A stretch of DNA of 64,000 nucleotides, from NCBI GenBank assembly GCA_949130495.1, contig OX422214.1:254018187-254082186 (forward strand), in the 5' to 3' direction. Below, one piece after another: positions 22,820-34,600 of the stretch. The first letter of the stretch is position 1. Every line of letters starts with the position of its first letter. The translations under genes and the position numbers were made by a program. The notes below the pieces were generated by a model, which saw only the letters and a list, made by a program, of their open reading frames with translations, was not told where the DNA came from and searched no databases. The DNA comes from Sambucus nigra. Taxonomy: Eukaryota > Streptophyta > Magnoliopsida > Dipsacales > Adoxaceae.

Positions 22820-24111
22820 GTTCGTGTACTTTATCTAGTGTAGGATATTTATCATTTTCATATCTTATATTCCTAATTCTAGATTGTATCATCATTATAT
22901 TGATATGTTTTTCCTTTTGATATATTTTGAAATTTTTTGAAAAAGAGTTTTGTTTTTATGAAATTTTTTGAAACTTTTCAAAAAGTTTTTTGTTTTTTTA
23001 ATCAAAAGTTTAAAAAAATAAAAATTATTTTATCTATGATAAAAGTTTAGAAAAAGACAAAAAAAGTTTTTTCTATTTTCATTTTTTCACTAAATATGGA
23101 TAAACATTTAAGATATTCGGATCACCCCTACATTCCATCCATTCACGTGACATTTTCATAGTGCTTTAAGACATGACTTTGTTTCATTAGTGTGCTTAAT
23201 AATGTGTTGATGACATTTTATTGATCATTGATGATTACTTTCTAAATTTTAGACTCTTTGCCACCTTTCTTGGACACGTGTACAGACTTTTTGAACATTG
23301 TACTTACCTGTCATGTGTCGAATATGATGTCCTCATCTCAATATTGCTTACTAAAAAACCAAATGTAAAAAGAGATAAGTTTTGATTGTAAAAACCATTG
23401 CCTAGATTTCTTTTCCCGAAAAATATTGGTATATTTTAAGCAATGGAAAGGGGCTACGAAAGAGAAAAATACTCTTTGCGTTAAAAGCCATCATCTACAA
23501 AAAGAGCTTAAAAAATTAACGGCAGACAAAAACAGAAATACCAAGGCCATTTTTCTTTATATTCATTGATGCTTCGTTACATATGAGCATTATGATTTCT
23601 TCAAAATATTTGAGAGTGAATTCTTATATGTGTGAGATCTTGATGAAGTTATAAAGTAGAAGATCAATGGGTTAGCACAACGAAATTTCTTGAAAAATAT
23701 TTAATAATTTGGTTTTATTGTGTTGAGAATCATTAACATTCACGGTATATTGCATAAGTCGAGTCAATTTCATTTATGTTCAACATTTTTAATTGATTTG
23801 TTTCTTTAGAAGTATCTCATGACTTCGTGCACCTATGCTATGAATGTTTATGTTGATTTGCCTATGGAAAGTGTTCACAAAATTACGTTTCATTTTCACG
23901 ATTCGAATATTTTAGTATTATTCCATGGTGAGTGTGTTTTTGTACATATATGTATTTTTTTATATACCTTATACATGGAGAAATTTGAAAAACTTCAAAA
24001 ACAGTTGTTTCATAGTAGGAGAACACTATGTCTTTTGGATATTCATTGCATGTGCTTAATTGTTTATCTTTGTGATGGTATCTTGATTCTTCATGTGATG
24101 CTTATTATTCA
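22820..24111 (+). other. Copia B 3' non-coding region, first part
   Basis: AT-rich with runs of GAAAAAG/TTTTTC (22920-23090). Homologous by eye to 11209-12706 of copia A. No coding frame is supported. Interrupted at 24112 by S3. Confidence 0.6.
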
Positions 24112-24755
24112 TGTAATACCCCGTAATTTTATTGATTTTTATTTAAGGGATTAATTGAATTAAATGAGAATTAATTGGAAATTAATTCAGATATAAATAC
24201 TAGCGATATGTGAGTTAGTATTTGATTATGATGTTAAAATTGAAAATTTCATGAGTATTGAAAATATTAAAGTTGTCGTGAGGCTGAAATACGATAATTT
24301 GGAAACTTAAGTTGGGACGCGCGTGTCAGTCGCGTCAGGAATAAAATTTTTTATATTAAAGAGTGAATTATATTTGTATCAACCAAATGGTCATTTTGAG
24401 TGCGCCAACGTGTTCGGAAGGGTCGCAATAGTCAGAAAACACTAACCGGGGGTTTAGTTTGGGTCCCGGGGCATTTTTAGGCCAAACCGGCAACCTACAA
24501 GGGTATTTTGGTAATTTTAAAAATTAGGGAATTATGACCCACGAATTTTAGTGTTAATTTAGTTATTTTAAAAGAACCCACTAAGCCCATTATCAGCATT
24601 TGGTAAGTTAGAGGGCTACGGGAGTTAAAGGGAGAGTTTAAAGAGATTCCAAAAGAAACGTCCAACCATCATCATCATACTCGGGAGAATTCTGTAGAGA
24701 AAGGGGAGAAATCAACCTTCATTCACCAACATCAATTCATAAGAACAAATCTAAG

Positions 24756-26451
24756 GCAAGTGTTTTGATGTCTTTATTTGCAATGAATATTTCCTCCATG
24801 TGTAGTGTAGAAAACTGTTTATGTCTTGAAATTTTTTATGAAGAACACCCAAAAGGGAATTATTGTGAAACTCGTGGGTTGGGTAGGAATTTGCATGTAG
24901 AATGAGTATGGATGAATTCAATATACAAAACATAACTTTTGATGATCTGAAAATGGATTTATAAAGAGTTTTTAATTGCATTTAAACTTTAGGTTCATGT
25001 TCATAGGGTTTGGAGTGGAAAATTGGGAATTTATGTAATTGCATGTTGATTTGGAGTATTTGAACCCATTAATATGTTAGGAAGCGACCTAGGAGGACTT
25101 AGATTAGTTTATTAACAATAAAACTTAATTGGAGTGATCTTAGAATGTGTTTTTGAAAAGAGGAATTGAAGAAAAATGAATTGGGGATTTTCTGGGTGTG
25201 TTCTGCCATCTCGTTAGAAGACCAACCCAAGTCGTTCGAACGACCTCGTTCGAACGAGATTCTAACGAGATGATAGTATCCCTTATAACGAGTTGGTAGT
25301 TCGTTCGAAGCCTTTCGTTCGAACGAGACTTCTAACGAGTTGACAGAATGGCCTTTTAGGCCTGATTTTTATTTCAAATGTCCCGTAGACTTATTTAATG
25401 GAGTAATAACCTTCCCTTATTGATTAGTGGATATAATTGTGAGATTGGAGTACGCTGAGGAGTAAAACTTAGAATCTTGTAGTAATTCGGATGACAATTG
25501 TGGATTAGGAAACGAGTGCCTAATTACAACATGAGAAGAGTTGACAACTTTAATGTACATAAATCGGGGACTTGTAAACGTATAGTACTAAATGATGGTA
25601 TAAGAATGAGAAGTGTACCTCTATTAATATGTTGAGATATCTAAGATGTGTGAATGCTTAGTATATGTAGTTATTTGTGTATAACATACTTACCATACTT
25701 GCTATCATGGGAGGTCGGTGCTCGATCACGACCATCTAATCTTTGTGTGCCTACGGGGGGATTTAGATTGGTACCTCGAGGACATAGGTCAGAGAAGGAC
25801 TTATTGAAAAGTTAATAAGTCTGCTGATCATGGGAGCGTAGGTATGTGCGTGACCCATGTGATGTGAACTATGTTCGCATCCATTATGTGTGATTGTTGT
25901 TATTTGAGAACGATTCCTGAGAGATTCGGAATGCGTGGTCCTTATGTACGTGATGTACCGGGATTGGATAACAGAGTATGTGTGCACCGCAGCTTAGCCT
26001 CGGGGTGCCAGTATTGTATATTGATAATTAGAATAATATACTGTTAATTGAAATGAACTGTCTTGTGTAAGTGTGAGTATAATTAATAGCAATGTTTTTG
26101 TAAAGATATAATGGAAAATCTCTAGTAATTAGTAAGACTAATATGGGAAACTGAGAAGAAAAGTAAAACTCTCTGTTAAAATGAAGAATGTTGGAATTAA
26201 ATCGTCGACTGTATAGTAATGTTAGATTTTGTATTGGACTAGTTAGATATGGGAGTAACTAAAATGGGTACGGGTACGATAGGCGTGCACAATTAGTTAA
26301 GAGGTGAGGAACTCATGTGAGTGCACACACTGTCATGTACTTTATATTCACTGTTTAATGATATTAAACACTTGCTATATTTTAAACTGTTTTCACAATC
26401 GGGCTCTGACCCGCTTGCTTTCAAATCTATTTTCTTGTAAAATCCTTTTAG
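24756..26451 (+). other. Putative GC-AG intron inside LTR S3
   Basis: Left edge AAG|GCAAGT, right edge CCTTTTAG followed by GTGCCCAGCCACAAG, matching the layout in S2 and S4. Sequence-based inference only. Confidence 0.38.
25231..25327. repeat. Palindrome array TCGTTCGAACGA in S3
   Basis: GTCGTTCGAACGAC (25231-25244) is directly followed by CTCGTTCGAACGAG (25245-25258), both perfect 14-bp palindromes. A third copy is near 25314-25327. Imperfect CTCGTTAGAAG and CTAACGAG arms surround them from about 25210 to 25341. Confidence 0.9.
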
Positions 26452-26980
26452 GTGCCCAGCCACAAGAACACGAAGCATAGGAGTTCCATTCCGATGATGT
26501 ACTGTAGCTACTGTGGAAGTTACAGGACCTTGACAGTAGACGCCTCCACTTTCGATCTTGACTCTATATTATCAGATTTTCTCATCTGTTGGGCATGTCG
26601 CCCCATTTCTTTTAGAGACACTTTATTTATTCAGTTATTTCAGATTTTGGGTTGTAATTAATTTAGCGATGCAGACTTTGTATTTGTTTACTTCAGTATT
26701 CGAATTGTTGTGAGGAGTATTCCTCCAGATTCATTATTATTCCATGGTTATTATATTGTGACTATGTTATAGTGGTTATGTTATCATTTCTTTATCTATT
26801 TATTGCATGATAATTAGATTTAATTAAAATTAGACAACTCACTTTTTTAAAATATTAGGTGACTAGTAATTGTTAAAAATATTTTTCGACAGTGATGCTA
26901 TGAACTGAACCAACTTGACATTTTGTATTAATTTGAATAAAGGAGTAGCTACCCGGTATTTAATTAGTCAGGGTGTCACA

Positions 26981-27291
26981 ATTCATGGTTATATTTTACT
27001 CCTTTGTCTATTATGAACAAAAAGGGGTAGAACAAATTGAGGGAGAGTTTTATTTTTAGTTATCTTTTAAATATCGTATGCATCACGGTATTTCTTTTGT
27101 CTCATGTGTGTAGCTCATTCTGCCTTGATGATAATTTCATGGACCACACAAGATGAAGACTTTTCAGTTGAATACTTATACAAGATTGCATTTCCGTTTT
27201 GGGATTTAGGAGGTAATTTGCAGTATTAGTCTTTAGAGGTCAATTTGGCTTCTATTTGTGTTTTGTAACGAAACAGCCAAAGGGGGTGATT
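26981..27291 (+). other. Copia B 3' non-coding region, second part
   Basis: It resumes after S3 and its duplication, TTCATGGTTATATTTTACTC, and runs to the 3' LTR. GAAACAGCCAAAGGGGGTGA at 27271-27290 ends in a purine-rich tract immediately upstream of the LTR, the expected place for the polypurine tract. Confidence 0.65.
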
Positions 27292-28112
27292 TGTACGAGA
27301 AAATTTTATAATTGCTAAATGTATTATTATTTAGCTTATCTCATTACACATACACTGCACCATCATAAATTCTTCTACACACTCAAAGACAAGGTTGAAA
27401 ACTTTGAAAGATTTAAGAATCGTTCGTATCAGCGATATTCAGAAAAGTTGTGGTAGTTTGGTAAATCTTTTACTTTTCTATGGGTTTACATCTTTTTAAG
27501 AGTTTTCATTTCAAAATATTTATATATATCTTTTAAGGAAATTTTGAAAATTTCGACTACTCATTAGAACGAGATTCATTGGTTGTTCGAATGAGTTACA
27601 CTATGTAGTTAGAACGAGATTTCAAATGTTCGAACAAAATCTGGGAAGAGCCTTCTAGTCAATACTAAAATGTCGTTTGAAGTCTCCTTGGAAGTCATTC
27701 AAACAAGATGGGGTATGTCATTAGAATGAGGGTTCCACGATCCAACGAGATGATTTTTCTTTAAGTACTAGAATTTTAATTGAAATCTCGTTGGAAACAT
27801 GTTCGAACGAAAAAGTGTACATCATTCGAACGAGGCACCTGGTCATTCAAACAAACGTGTAAGATTTTATTTTTTAATTAAATTTGATCCAAATCCCTTT
27901 TGCTGATAAATTTCTTATAAATAGAAATGTGGAATTAGAGTCTTTAACAATTCTTTTGAAAGCTTTTCCTTCCATTTTAGAGTGCCTTTTGTGATTAAAT
28001 TCTATCAATTTTCATCCAAACCCCTTAAAAATTTAGAGATCACTTTATAAAATCAAGAACAACACTTTAATGTTCAAGAATGCTTGTAGAGTGAATCTTT
28101 ACTAATGATTTA
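27292..28112 (+). mobile_element. 3' LTR of copia B, left part
   Basis: Begins TGTACGAGAAAATTTTATA and is 821 bp up to the T2 insertion at the ATTTA target (28108-28112). U3 repeats CATTAGAACGAG/GTTCGAACAAAAT motifs (27540-27870); TATAAATAG is near 27915. Confidence 0.9.
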
Positions 28113-29134
28113 TGATGATGCTTAGATTCAGCACCACCAGAAAAGTGATGATGAGCTCAAACAGCAGTAACCATGGCAGCCCTGGAGATATGTATAAGTA
28201 TATAGAAGGAGGTGAGTATAAGAGGAATAAGACAGTGATGTATAGTGGTTCGGCCAATTGGTCCTACATGCACTGTGAGTGTGTGACCCACTAAGTATGG
28301 GCACTAATAGCCTTGGATACAGTGCACATAAGCTCACTTTCTTTCTCTACTATGTGTATATCTATCCCCTTGTAGGGTTGTAGGTGACAAGTATATATAG
28401 GTCTTGGGGGTGTAGTGTACCCCCCAAGCATGCATGGTGAATGTGAATGATAATCTAGCCAATCCCCTGCTGACACGTGTCGATGCCACCTGTGATTAAT
28501 GATGACATAATATTCCCTCACGTGAGGGGGAGATATTGTTATAACGGTCTTCCACGTGCCATGTGAGCCTCACGTTCACTGTTCCACGCGTCTCCCAAGC
28601 CACGCACTGTGATGATGTCACCCTCGACCTATGATATGAGGCCGAGGGCAAAGTTCCTTCCGGTAGTGAGTTTGGCCCAATTTGGGCCTCGTACTATCGT
28701 ACCCTCGGAGGGTCGTCTGGGCTTAATGAGGGGTTGGCCCTTGAAGGGTCGTCCGGTCCTGATGAGGTGTCATCCCCTTGGAGGGTCATCTGGACCATGA
28801 TGATGGGTCAACCCTTGAAGGGTCATCCGGGACTAATGAGGGGTCGTCCCCTTGGAGGGTCGTCCGGACCATGATGAGGGGTCAGCCCCTTGGAGGTTCG
28901 TCTGGACCATGATGAGTGGTCAGCCTCTTGAAGGGTCGTCCGGACCTGATGAGGGGTTGGCCCCTTGGAGGGTCGTCCGGACCATGATGAAGGGTCGGCC
29001 CCTTGAATGGTCGTCTGGGCCTGATGAGGGGTCGTCTGATATATATTGAGAGGTCGGCTCTAATGGGGGTCGTCTGGGCCTCGTCCAGTTGCAGGGCACC
29101 CTCGGCCTGGCCGAGGGTACATATGGGTAAATCA
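28113..29134 (-). mobile_element. 3' LTR of T2 (left)
   Basis: Plus strand starts TGATGATGCTTAGATTC and ends GGGTAAATCA. On the minus strand the TATA box is CCTATATATACTTG (about 28391). It contains the ~37-bp minisatellite listed separately. The several short frames read across it are repeat artefacts. Confidence 0.92.
28690..29090. repeat. ~37-bp minisatellite in T2 left LTR
   Basis: About ten units built on GATGAGGGGTCGTCCCCTTG followed by GAGGGTCGTCYGGACCAT. Units alternate between endings ACCAT and GGCCT, so the higher-order unit may be a dimer. The same array is at 43105-43475. Confidence 0.88.
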
Positions 29135-29150
29135 ATCACCCCCCAGCCCT
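29135..29150 (-). other. Polypurine tract of T2
   Basis: On the minus strand GGGCTGGGGGGTGAT directly precedes the 3' LTR start TGATTTACCC. This is the expected primer for plus-strand DNA synthesis. Confidence 0.8.
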
Positions 29151-29772
29151 TAGTCATCGATGTTGTTGAGATGTCAGAGGGATAGCGTTTCCCTTGAGAT
29201 GAGTGTATGGTTAGTTAGATGAATGACACGTGTCAAGCTGATGTGACACCTGTCAAATTTTTATCCAATGTCATTCCAGTTTTCTAGGCGTGGCAGCTGC
29301 ACACTGCTTGGGACTTTGTGCCCTAATGATGCCCTCATCGTGGGCTGTGCTATGCATTGGTTGGTGGGCCCATTCATCAGCAAGGTATTTAAGCAATGTT
29401 TTGAAATCATTTATTTTCTTCTTCTTCTTCGTGCCTGAACTCTCTCTGTCTAGCTTCTCAACAGCTCCATAGCCATTTCTGCGATTTCTGCATCAGGCCT
29501 CGCTGTCCTTTCTCAGGTAATCCCTCTGAGCTATTGCCCTCTTTATGTTCCATTGCTATTTACACCTCGACTGCTTTAGGTATGTAGGACTAGGCTTATC
29601 TTTAGCTGTCTCATAATTTTCCGGCATTCTTCTCTAGTGGTTCGTTTGTTGAATGTTCTTGATAAAAACCCTTTAATTCTTTGGTTTTGATCGAAAAGTC
29701 CAACCTAGTCAACTGTGAGATTATTTGTAGTTGGCTTAGATAAATTCTTCTAAGTGTAGGGTCTTACCCTTA
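29151..29772 (+). promoter_or_regulatory. Promoter and leader region of the T2 antisense gene
   Basis: GGTATTTAAG at 29384-29393 is a TATA-like box about 250 bp inside the element. It is followed about 125 bp later by CTTTCTCAG|GTAATCC (about 29516), a good splice donor. T3 has the same arrangement: TATATAAA, then CCAG|GTAAAT, then an acceptor just before the ATG. A 5'UTR intron is therefore likely here; the acceptor (for example TTCTCTAG near 29638) is ambiguous. Confidence 0.5.
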
Positions 29773-32132
29773 ATGCTTAGGAGGCTTTATAGATTAGCTG
29801 AGGAGTTTCCATCCCTGAGAGAAAAGTTCTTCGTAGAGATAATACGAATAGAGGAAGAGGGGGAGAGAAGACGAGGGGCTGACCCTAATTGGGTACTACC
29901 CATTTTTCCCATTCCTCTTGACACAATAAATCCATCTGAGTCTTGTGGGTCGTCCTGTCGTCCAGCCGAGAGTCACTCAGGAGAGATGGATGAGAGAGCG
30001 TCATTACCAACAGGTGTTGGCCCTTCTGGGAGGAGAGAAACGTCTGATCTTAGCCCAGGCCGACAGGCCGAGGGTGTGGTCCCTTCCGAGGTTGTCCCTG
30101 TGACAACTTTATCCCCCCATGCTTTCCAGATGGATTTTCCTCATGGGCCTCTGACAGGTGATGAGGCCGAGGGAGAGGGGACTGAGGATGATGGTGAGGA
30201 CTCAGATGCTGACCCAGTTGACACCTCCCATGCCTCGCCCTATATTTCCTCCGTCAGGGATCGTGACCTCCTGTTGTGGAGGCATGCATTTGGTGTGCCC
30301 CCCAACATAAGTATGAGGGTCCCCTCTGAGCCTGAGAGGGTCTTTGAGGGTGAAGAGGGAGAGATCACAGTGTATGAACAGATGTTTAAGGTCGGTGTTA
30401 TGTTCCCTCTGCACCCTGCCATTGTGAATATCTTGTCAGCCCTCGGTGTTTCCCCCTCTCAACTTCCTCCCAACTCCTGGAGGATGATCCTCGACTACGT
30501 CTCCTTGTGGAAGAATGCCTTTACTGACGAGCCTTCGGCCGATCTGTTCTTGGCATGTTATAATATCACTTCCTCATCCAAGCATCCTGGGTACTATCAT
30601 CTGGGGGAGAGGAAGTCTGATAAAAAACTTCTCCACGTGGCACAAACCTCCAACCACGATTGGAAGAAGAGATTCTTATTCGTCTATGGAGAATGGGAAT
30701 TTTCCGTCGAGACTCAACCTTTAGTCGATGGTCTGAGGGTTCCAAGAAGATGGTCTAACCCCTCGATGAAGGCCAGGTCAGACCCCGAACTTAGTCTGGA
30801 AGAGAAGGACATAGTCGAATATCTGAGAGAACGAGGGAAAGGGGGTGAACTTGCAAAGTTTGAAGATCTGATGACCCCTCGGTTCCTCAAACAAGCTGGT
30901 CTGAGGGTCGGCCCCCTGATAGAGCTATGTGAGTTATATTATTTTTTGCCCAATTTTTTTTTCAAGTGTTTCATCTTTGACTCTGCATTTCTCTGATGCG
31001 TCGTCTTCTTTTCAGGTCGTCCTGCAGGTATTTCTGACCATCTTTGGGAAATGAATGCCCCGAGCTTACTATTCGGTCCGGGCAAGAAGAAAGGCAAGGA
31101 GCCTCAGCAAGCTCCAAGGAAGTCAAAGACTGTGGGGCCGACGCAAATTGAGCCGACCACCGATAGGCAAAAGAGGAAAGAGTCAGAAGTCCATGCTGAC
31201 CCTCGGCCAGATTCTAGGACGAGGGAAAGGGTGGAGGCATCTGAGGGGACAACCTCCTCTTCTAGTATGGGAGCCTTCTAGTCCCAAAACTTAGCATTTT
31301 TGAAGGCCGAGCCATCTTCTTTGATTGCCAACCTGAGGGCATCCAAGGCGTCTATGTTTTCTGCCCCCTCGGCTGCCGATTATGAATTCTTGTCTAAGAT
31401 GCCCCCGGAGAAGGTGTATGACTATGGTCTGCACACTCTGACTCAGGCACTTGTTCTTACTTCATTTCCTTAGTTGAATCCTTTCACAAACTGTTTCCTC
31501 ATCCTCTTAACAAGTTTCTTTTTCTTATGCAGTCTGTCTGTGCCTTAACCTCGGCCACTAAGTGGATGGCGGAGAACCAACAAAAATTCCATGAAGCTGA
31601 GAGGGCTATCCAGCATGAGGCTGATCTGTAGTCATAGCTTAAGACTGCAAGGGCTAAATTGGAGAGTGCCAGGACTGATCATGCAAGGGTCCTGGACGAG
31701 CTGACGAAGCAGTATGATGCAGAACTGGAGGCCAAGGACTTACTTCTTAAAGATAAGGATGAGGCCTTGACCAACCTGGGGGTTCAATTCAAGACTGAGC
31801 TATCTGAGGTTGTGAAGAAGGCAGAGGCTGATGCTGTGGAGGCCTACAAACTCTCAGATGAGTTTCAAGGCTTCGGTCTTGAATACTTGGAGAGGGGGAT
31901 CAGGACGGCCTGTCGGTGGGTCGTCCTCAAGTTTGGTGATGTCGTCTCTTCAATCCGTCCCTCTCTTAAGGCAGTTCAATTGAACGACCCATTAATTGCT
32001 GAGTCCTTAGACCACGTGGAGTCCCAAGTGCACGTTAAGGGTATCGGCACATCTAAGGATCAGCCTGTCTTGGTCGTTGAGGAGACTTCTCTTATCGATG
32101 TTGAGGCCCTGCCCTTTGATGCTGCTCAATAG
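29773..32132 (+). pseudogene. T2 antisense extra gene (aORF), three exons
   Basis: It runs opposite to gag-pol. Exon 1 (29773-30928) is open for about 385 codons: an acidic N-terminal half, then the conserved plant-transposon-protein-like block LHPAIVNILSALGVSPSQLP, NSWRMILDYVSLW, GYYHLGERK, WKKRFLFVYGEWEF. Intron 1 (30929-31015; GTGAGT...TTTTCAG) joins the frame as IELC-RPAG. Exon 2 is Lys-rich and nuclear-signal-like (GPGKKKGKEPQQAPRKSK). A TAG at 31279-31281 interrupts it. Intron 2 (31447-31532) has a GC donor where T1 and T3 have GT. Exon 3 is a coiled coil with two early TAGs, ending TAG 32130-32132. Homologues exist in T1 and T3. Molecular role unknown; Tat-lineage antisense ORFs are described but uncharacterised. 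Confidence 0.85.
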
Positions 32133-33045
32133 GGTGGCTGTTTGTAGCCAATACCCTCTTTATGTACCCCATTTTTGTACCTTATTTTTGTAGAACAAAC
32201 TGTAACAACCCTCACTTTTGAGAGCCTATTTTATATTTATTTACTATATGTAGTAATTAATTATAAAATGATGGATGTTGAGTAAATATTAATTTAATAT
32301 GAAAAAGGTTAATATTTACCGAAATGTTGTATGATTACCTGATGAGTAGGTAAAAATATCCATGTGGTGACTTGTTGTGTCATAAGAATTTAAAATTACA
32401 TTTTGGTTTAATGAGAAACGGGAACTTTAAATGAGTTATAAATTTCCAAATGATAATTTGGAGGGTGTAGTTAGTCCCGGTAGGTGCGAGACAGTCAAAA
32501 TATGTGCCATATTGCATTTTGGGCACTTTTGACTGGTTATAGCTTAAATGTGTAGTTGCGATTTATTATATCGCGTATTAGTCATTAAAGTTGGGCTTTT
32601 TAGATTTAAGCCACGTTGAAGTCCCCTATCTTATTTCTATTCTTCCATTACACACAATTGAGCCTTAGAGAGAAAGAGAGAGGAAGAGAACTTTGGGAGA
32701 AATTGAGAGATTTGGAGATTAAAGCTTGGATCATTTCCTACACCAAATCAAATATGAATTTGCATGATCAAGGCAAGTTATCTACTTTCTATTGTATGAT
32801 TTAAGGAGAGTAATTAGTATTGATATTGGGGAATTGTTATGAATGATCATTTTAGGGTTTTGTTAGATTAATTGGGTATTAACCATTGAAAGTTGATTTG
32901 GATGATAAATACTGTAAATAATGGTAGTTGGGTGGATTTATTGAGTTTTAGTTCCATTAAATGAATTTGGTTTGGTTGATTTTGGGTTTAGGAAGAAATT
33001 TGGAGTTTAAAACTCCATAGCCAAAACTAGGAATTTCTGCAGAAC

Positions 33046-33241
33046 CGAATTGATTCGGCCTGGCCGAATCGATTCGCTGAGAGACAGTTTGCAAGCATGG
33101 GTCGTCCGAATCGGTTCGGGTTGTCTGGATCGATTCGGTAATTATGCAGAAAGTCATTTTTCCTGACCGAATCGATTCGGCTAGTCCGAATCAATTCGCT
33201 TCTCTTAACCCAAATCGATTCGGCTAGGCCTAATCGATTCG
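33046..33241. repeat. Palindrome array CGAATCGATTCG in S4
   Basis: Eight copies start at 33046, 33065, 33107, 33126, 33168, 33187, 33211 and 33230. Two are perfect; the rest differ at one or two bases. Spacing alternates near 19 and 42 bp for the first six, suggesting that a two-motif unit of about 61 bp was duplicated. Confidence 0.88.
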
Positions 33242-34579
33242 GAAACCCTGTATTTTTCCTTTTTGATTTTCTTTTCTAATTTTAACCAAAAAATTTTTAG
33301 GATTAGGACCTAGAAACCTTCTTCAAAGAAGTAAACTTAGAGTCCTAGAGTTGTAGTTGAGTTTGGTCGCCACCCTAGACTAGAATTGGGTCATCTGGGG
33401 TTTATTCTGGGGAGGTTTAAAGTGATGTTAAGGCATTACTTATTTTATTCAAAGTTTTTAGAAGTTAGGGAGTTAAATGCCCATGCTTGGAGACTTAGGG
33501 GCTTATCGAAATCCTATGAACTTTGGGAATTGTAGGATCATAATGTCTATTTGGAGATTTAGTCGGGATTTGTAATTTGAGGAATATTAATGTCAATATT
33601 CGATGGGAATTAGGTTCGAATAAAATGAACCCAAATGTTTCAAGACGATAGGTTCGACTAAAATCAACCCAAACTGTGTTAAAGACGATTGGTTCAACTA
33701 AAATGAACCCAGTTGTTTAATGATGATAGGTTCGAATAAAAAGAACCAAACACATGGATAATGGAAATGGAAATTCGGTAATGAAGATTGAATATGAAAA
33801 TGAGATTAAAAATGTAAATGTTAATTTACTGATACACACCTCTCTGAATGACATCATAAAGGAAGTTCGCGCGCATGGTGATGCCCCCTAGCTATTAAAT
33901 GCAGGGTGGATATAGTCCTAGTCCATGTGAGCGTTTGTCATATATATATTTTCTGCGATGGGTAGGAGATTCCGGGTGTGGTCTTGACTATCCCGCAGGC
34001 ACATGGCCGCTTCCCGACGTCTTGCGTTGTAGGATCCCACGTTGTCTTATGATAGGCCCTGGAAGATGATGGTCATTTAGGGGCGCGCACAGTGGGGAAA
34101 CCCGGACGGGCGGTCTTAGAATCGTTATATGTATATGAATATAACTATATTTTTTTTCATCAAGTGGGACTTGATGGTTGTTAAATGCCACAAAGAGCGT
34201 ATGATAAATGCCACAAAGAGCATGGATACGTGCCATAAAGAGCACGGGAATGAGATAAATGAGATATGTGGCCTAAAGAGCACTTGATATTAATGATATT
34301 CCTATTAAGGAATGGAAAGATGAAATGGAAAGATAATTAACTATGGAAGCTAATAAATGGTTTTATTCCTATTAAGGAATACAAAAGATAATGGAAATTG
34401 GATAAATGAGGAAAGGTTTTAAATTTAAGTTATTTACTTTTCTTTCTTTTATGTAAATGACATTTCATTTCATCATTTAGTTAAATTGCCTTAAATTGTA
34501 ATGTAAGTTTATCATCCTTATCATTCATGCATAACTATTCATTTCTATCATGCTTTTTATTTCTTTTGGTGATCATATA

Positions 34580-34600
34580 GAACCCGGCACTGACCGGTTC
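34580..34600 (+). promoter_or_regulatory. Conserved stem-loop in S4 LTR
   Basis: GAACC (34580-34584) pairs with GGTTC (34596-34600) around CGGCACTGACC. Same position relative to the acceptor-like site as in S2, but with different arms. Confidence 0.45.

Larger units (their letters stand above)
24112..26980 (+). mobile_element. Solo LTR S3, Tekay-type Ty3/gypsy
   Basis: Begins TGTAATACCCCGTAATTTT, ends CAGGGTGTCACA, with TSD ATTCA (24107-24111 and 26981-26985). It is 2869 bp, close to the K LTR (2877 bp), and shares its ends (K minus strand also begins TGTAATACCCC and ends GGGTGTCACA). Landmarks are AAG|GCAAGT (intron-like start 24756), a TCGTTCGAACGA array (25231-25327), the stem-loop CGGG-CTCTGA-CCCG (26400-26413) and TTTTAG ending at 26451. 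No coding sequence, so a solo LTR. Confidence 0.92.

Noticed and set aside
23819..24154. 111-codon plus frame near the end of copia B
   Set aside because: Crosses the S3 insertion boundary at 24112 and has no counterpart in copia A; not a credible env-like gene.
28609..29185. Several open frames on both strands in the T2 LTRs
   Set aside because: Produced by the ~37-bp repeat; translated products are simple repeats.
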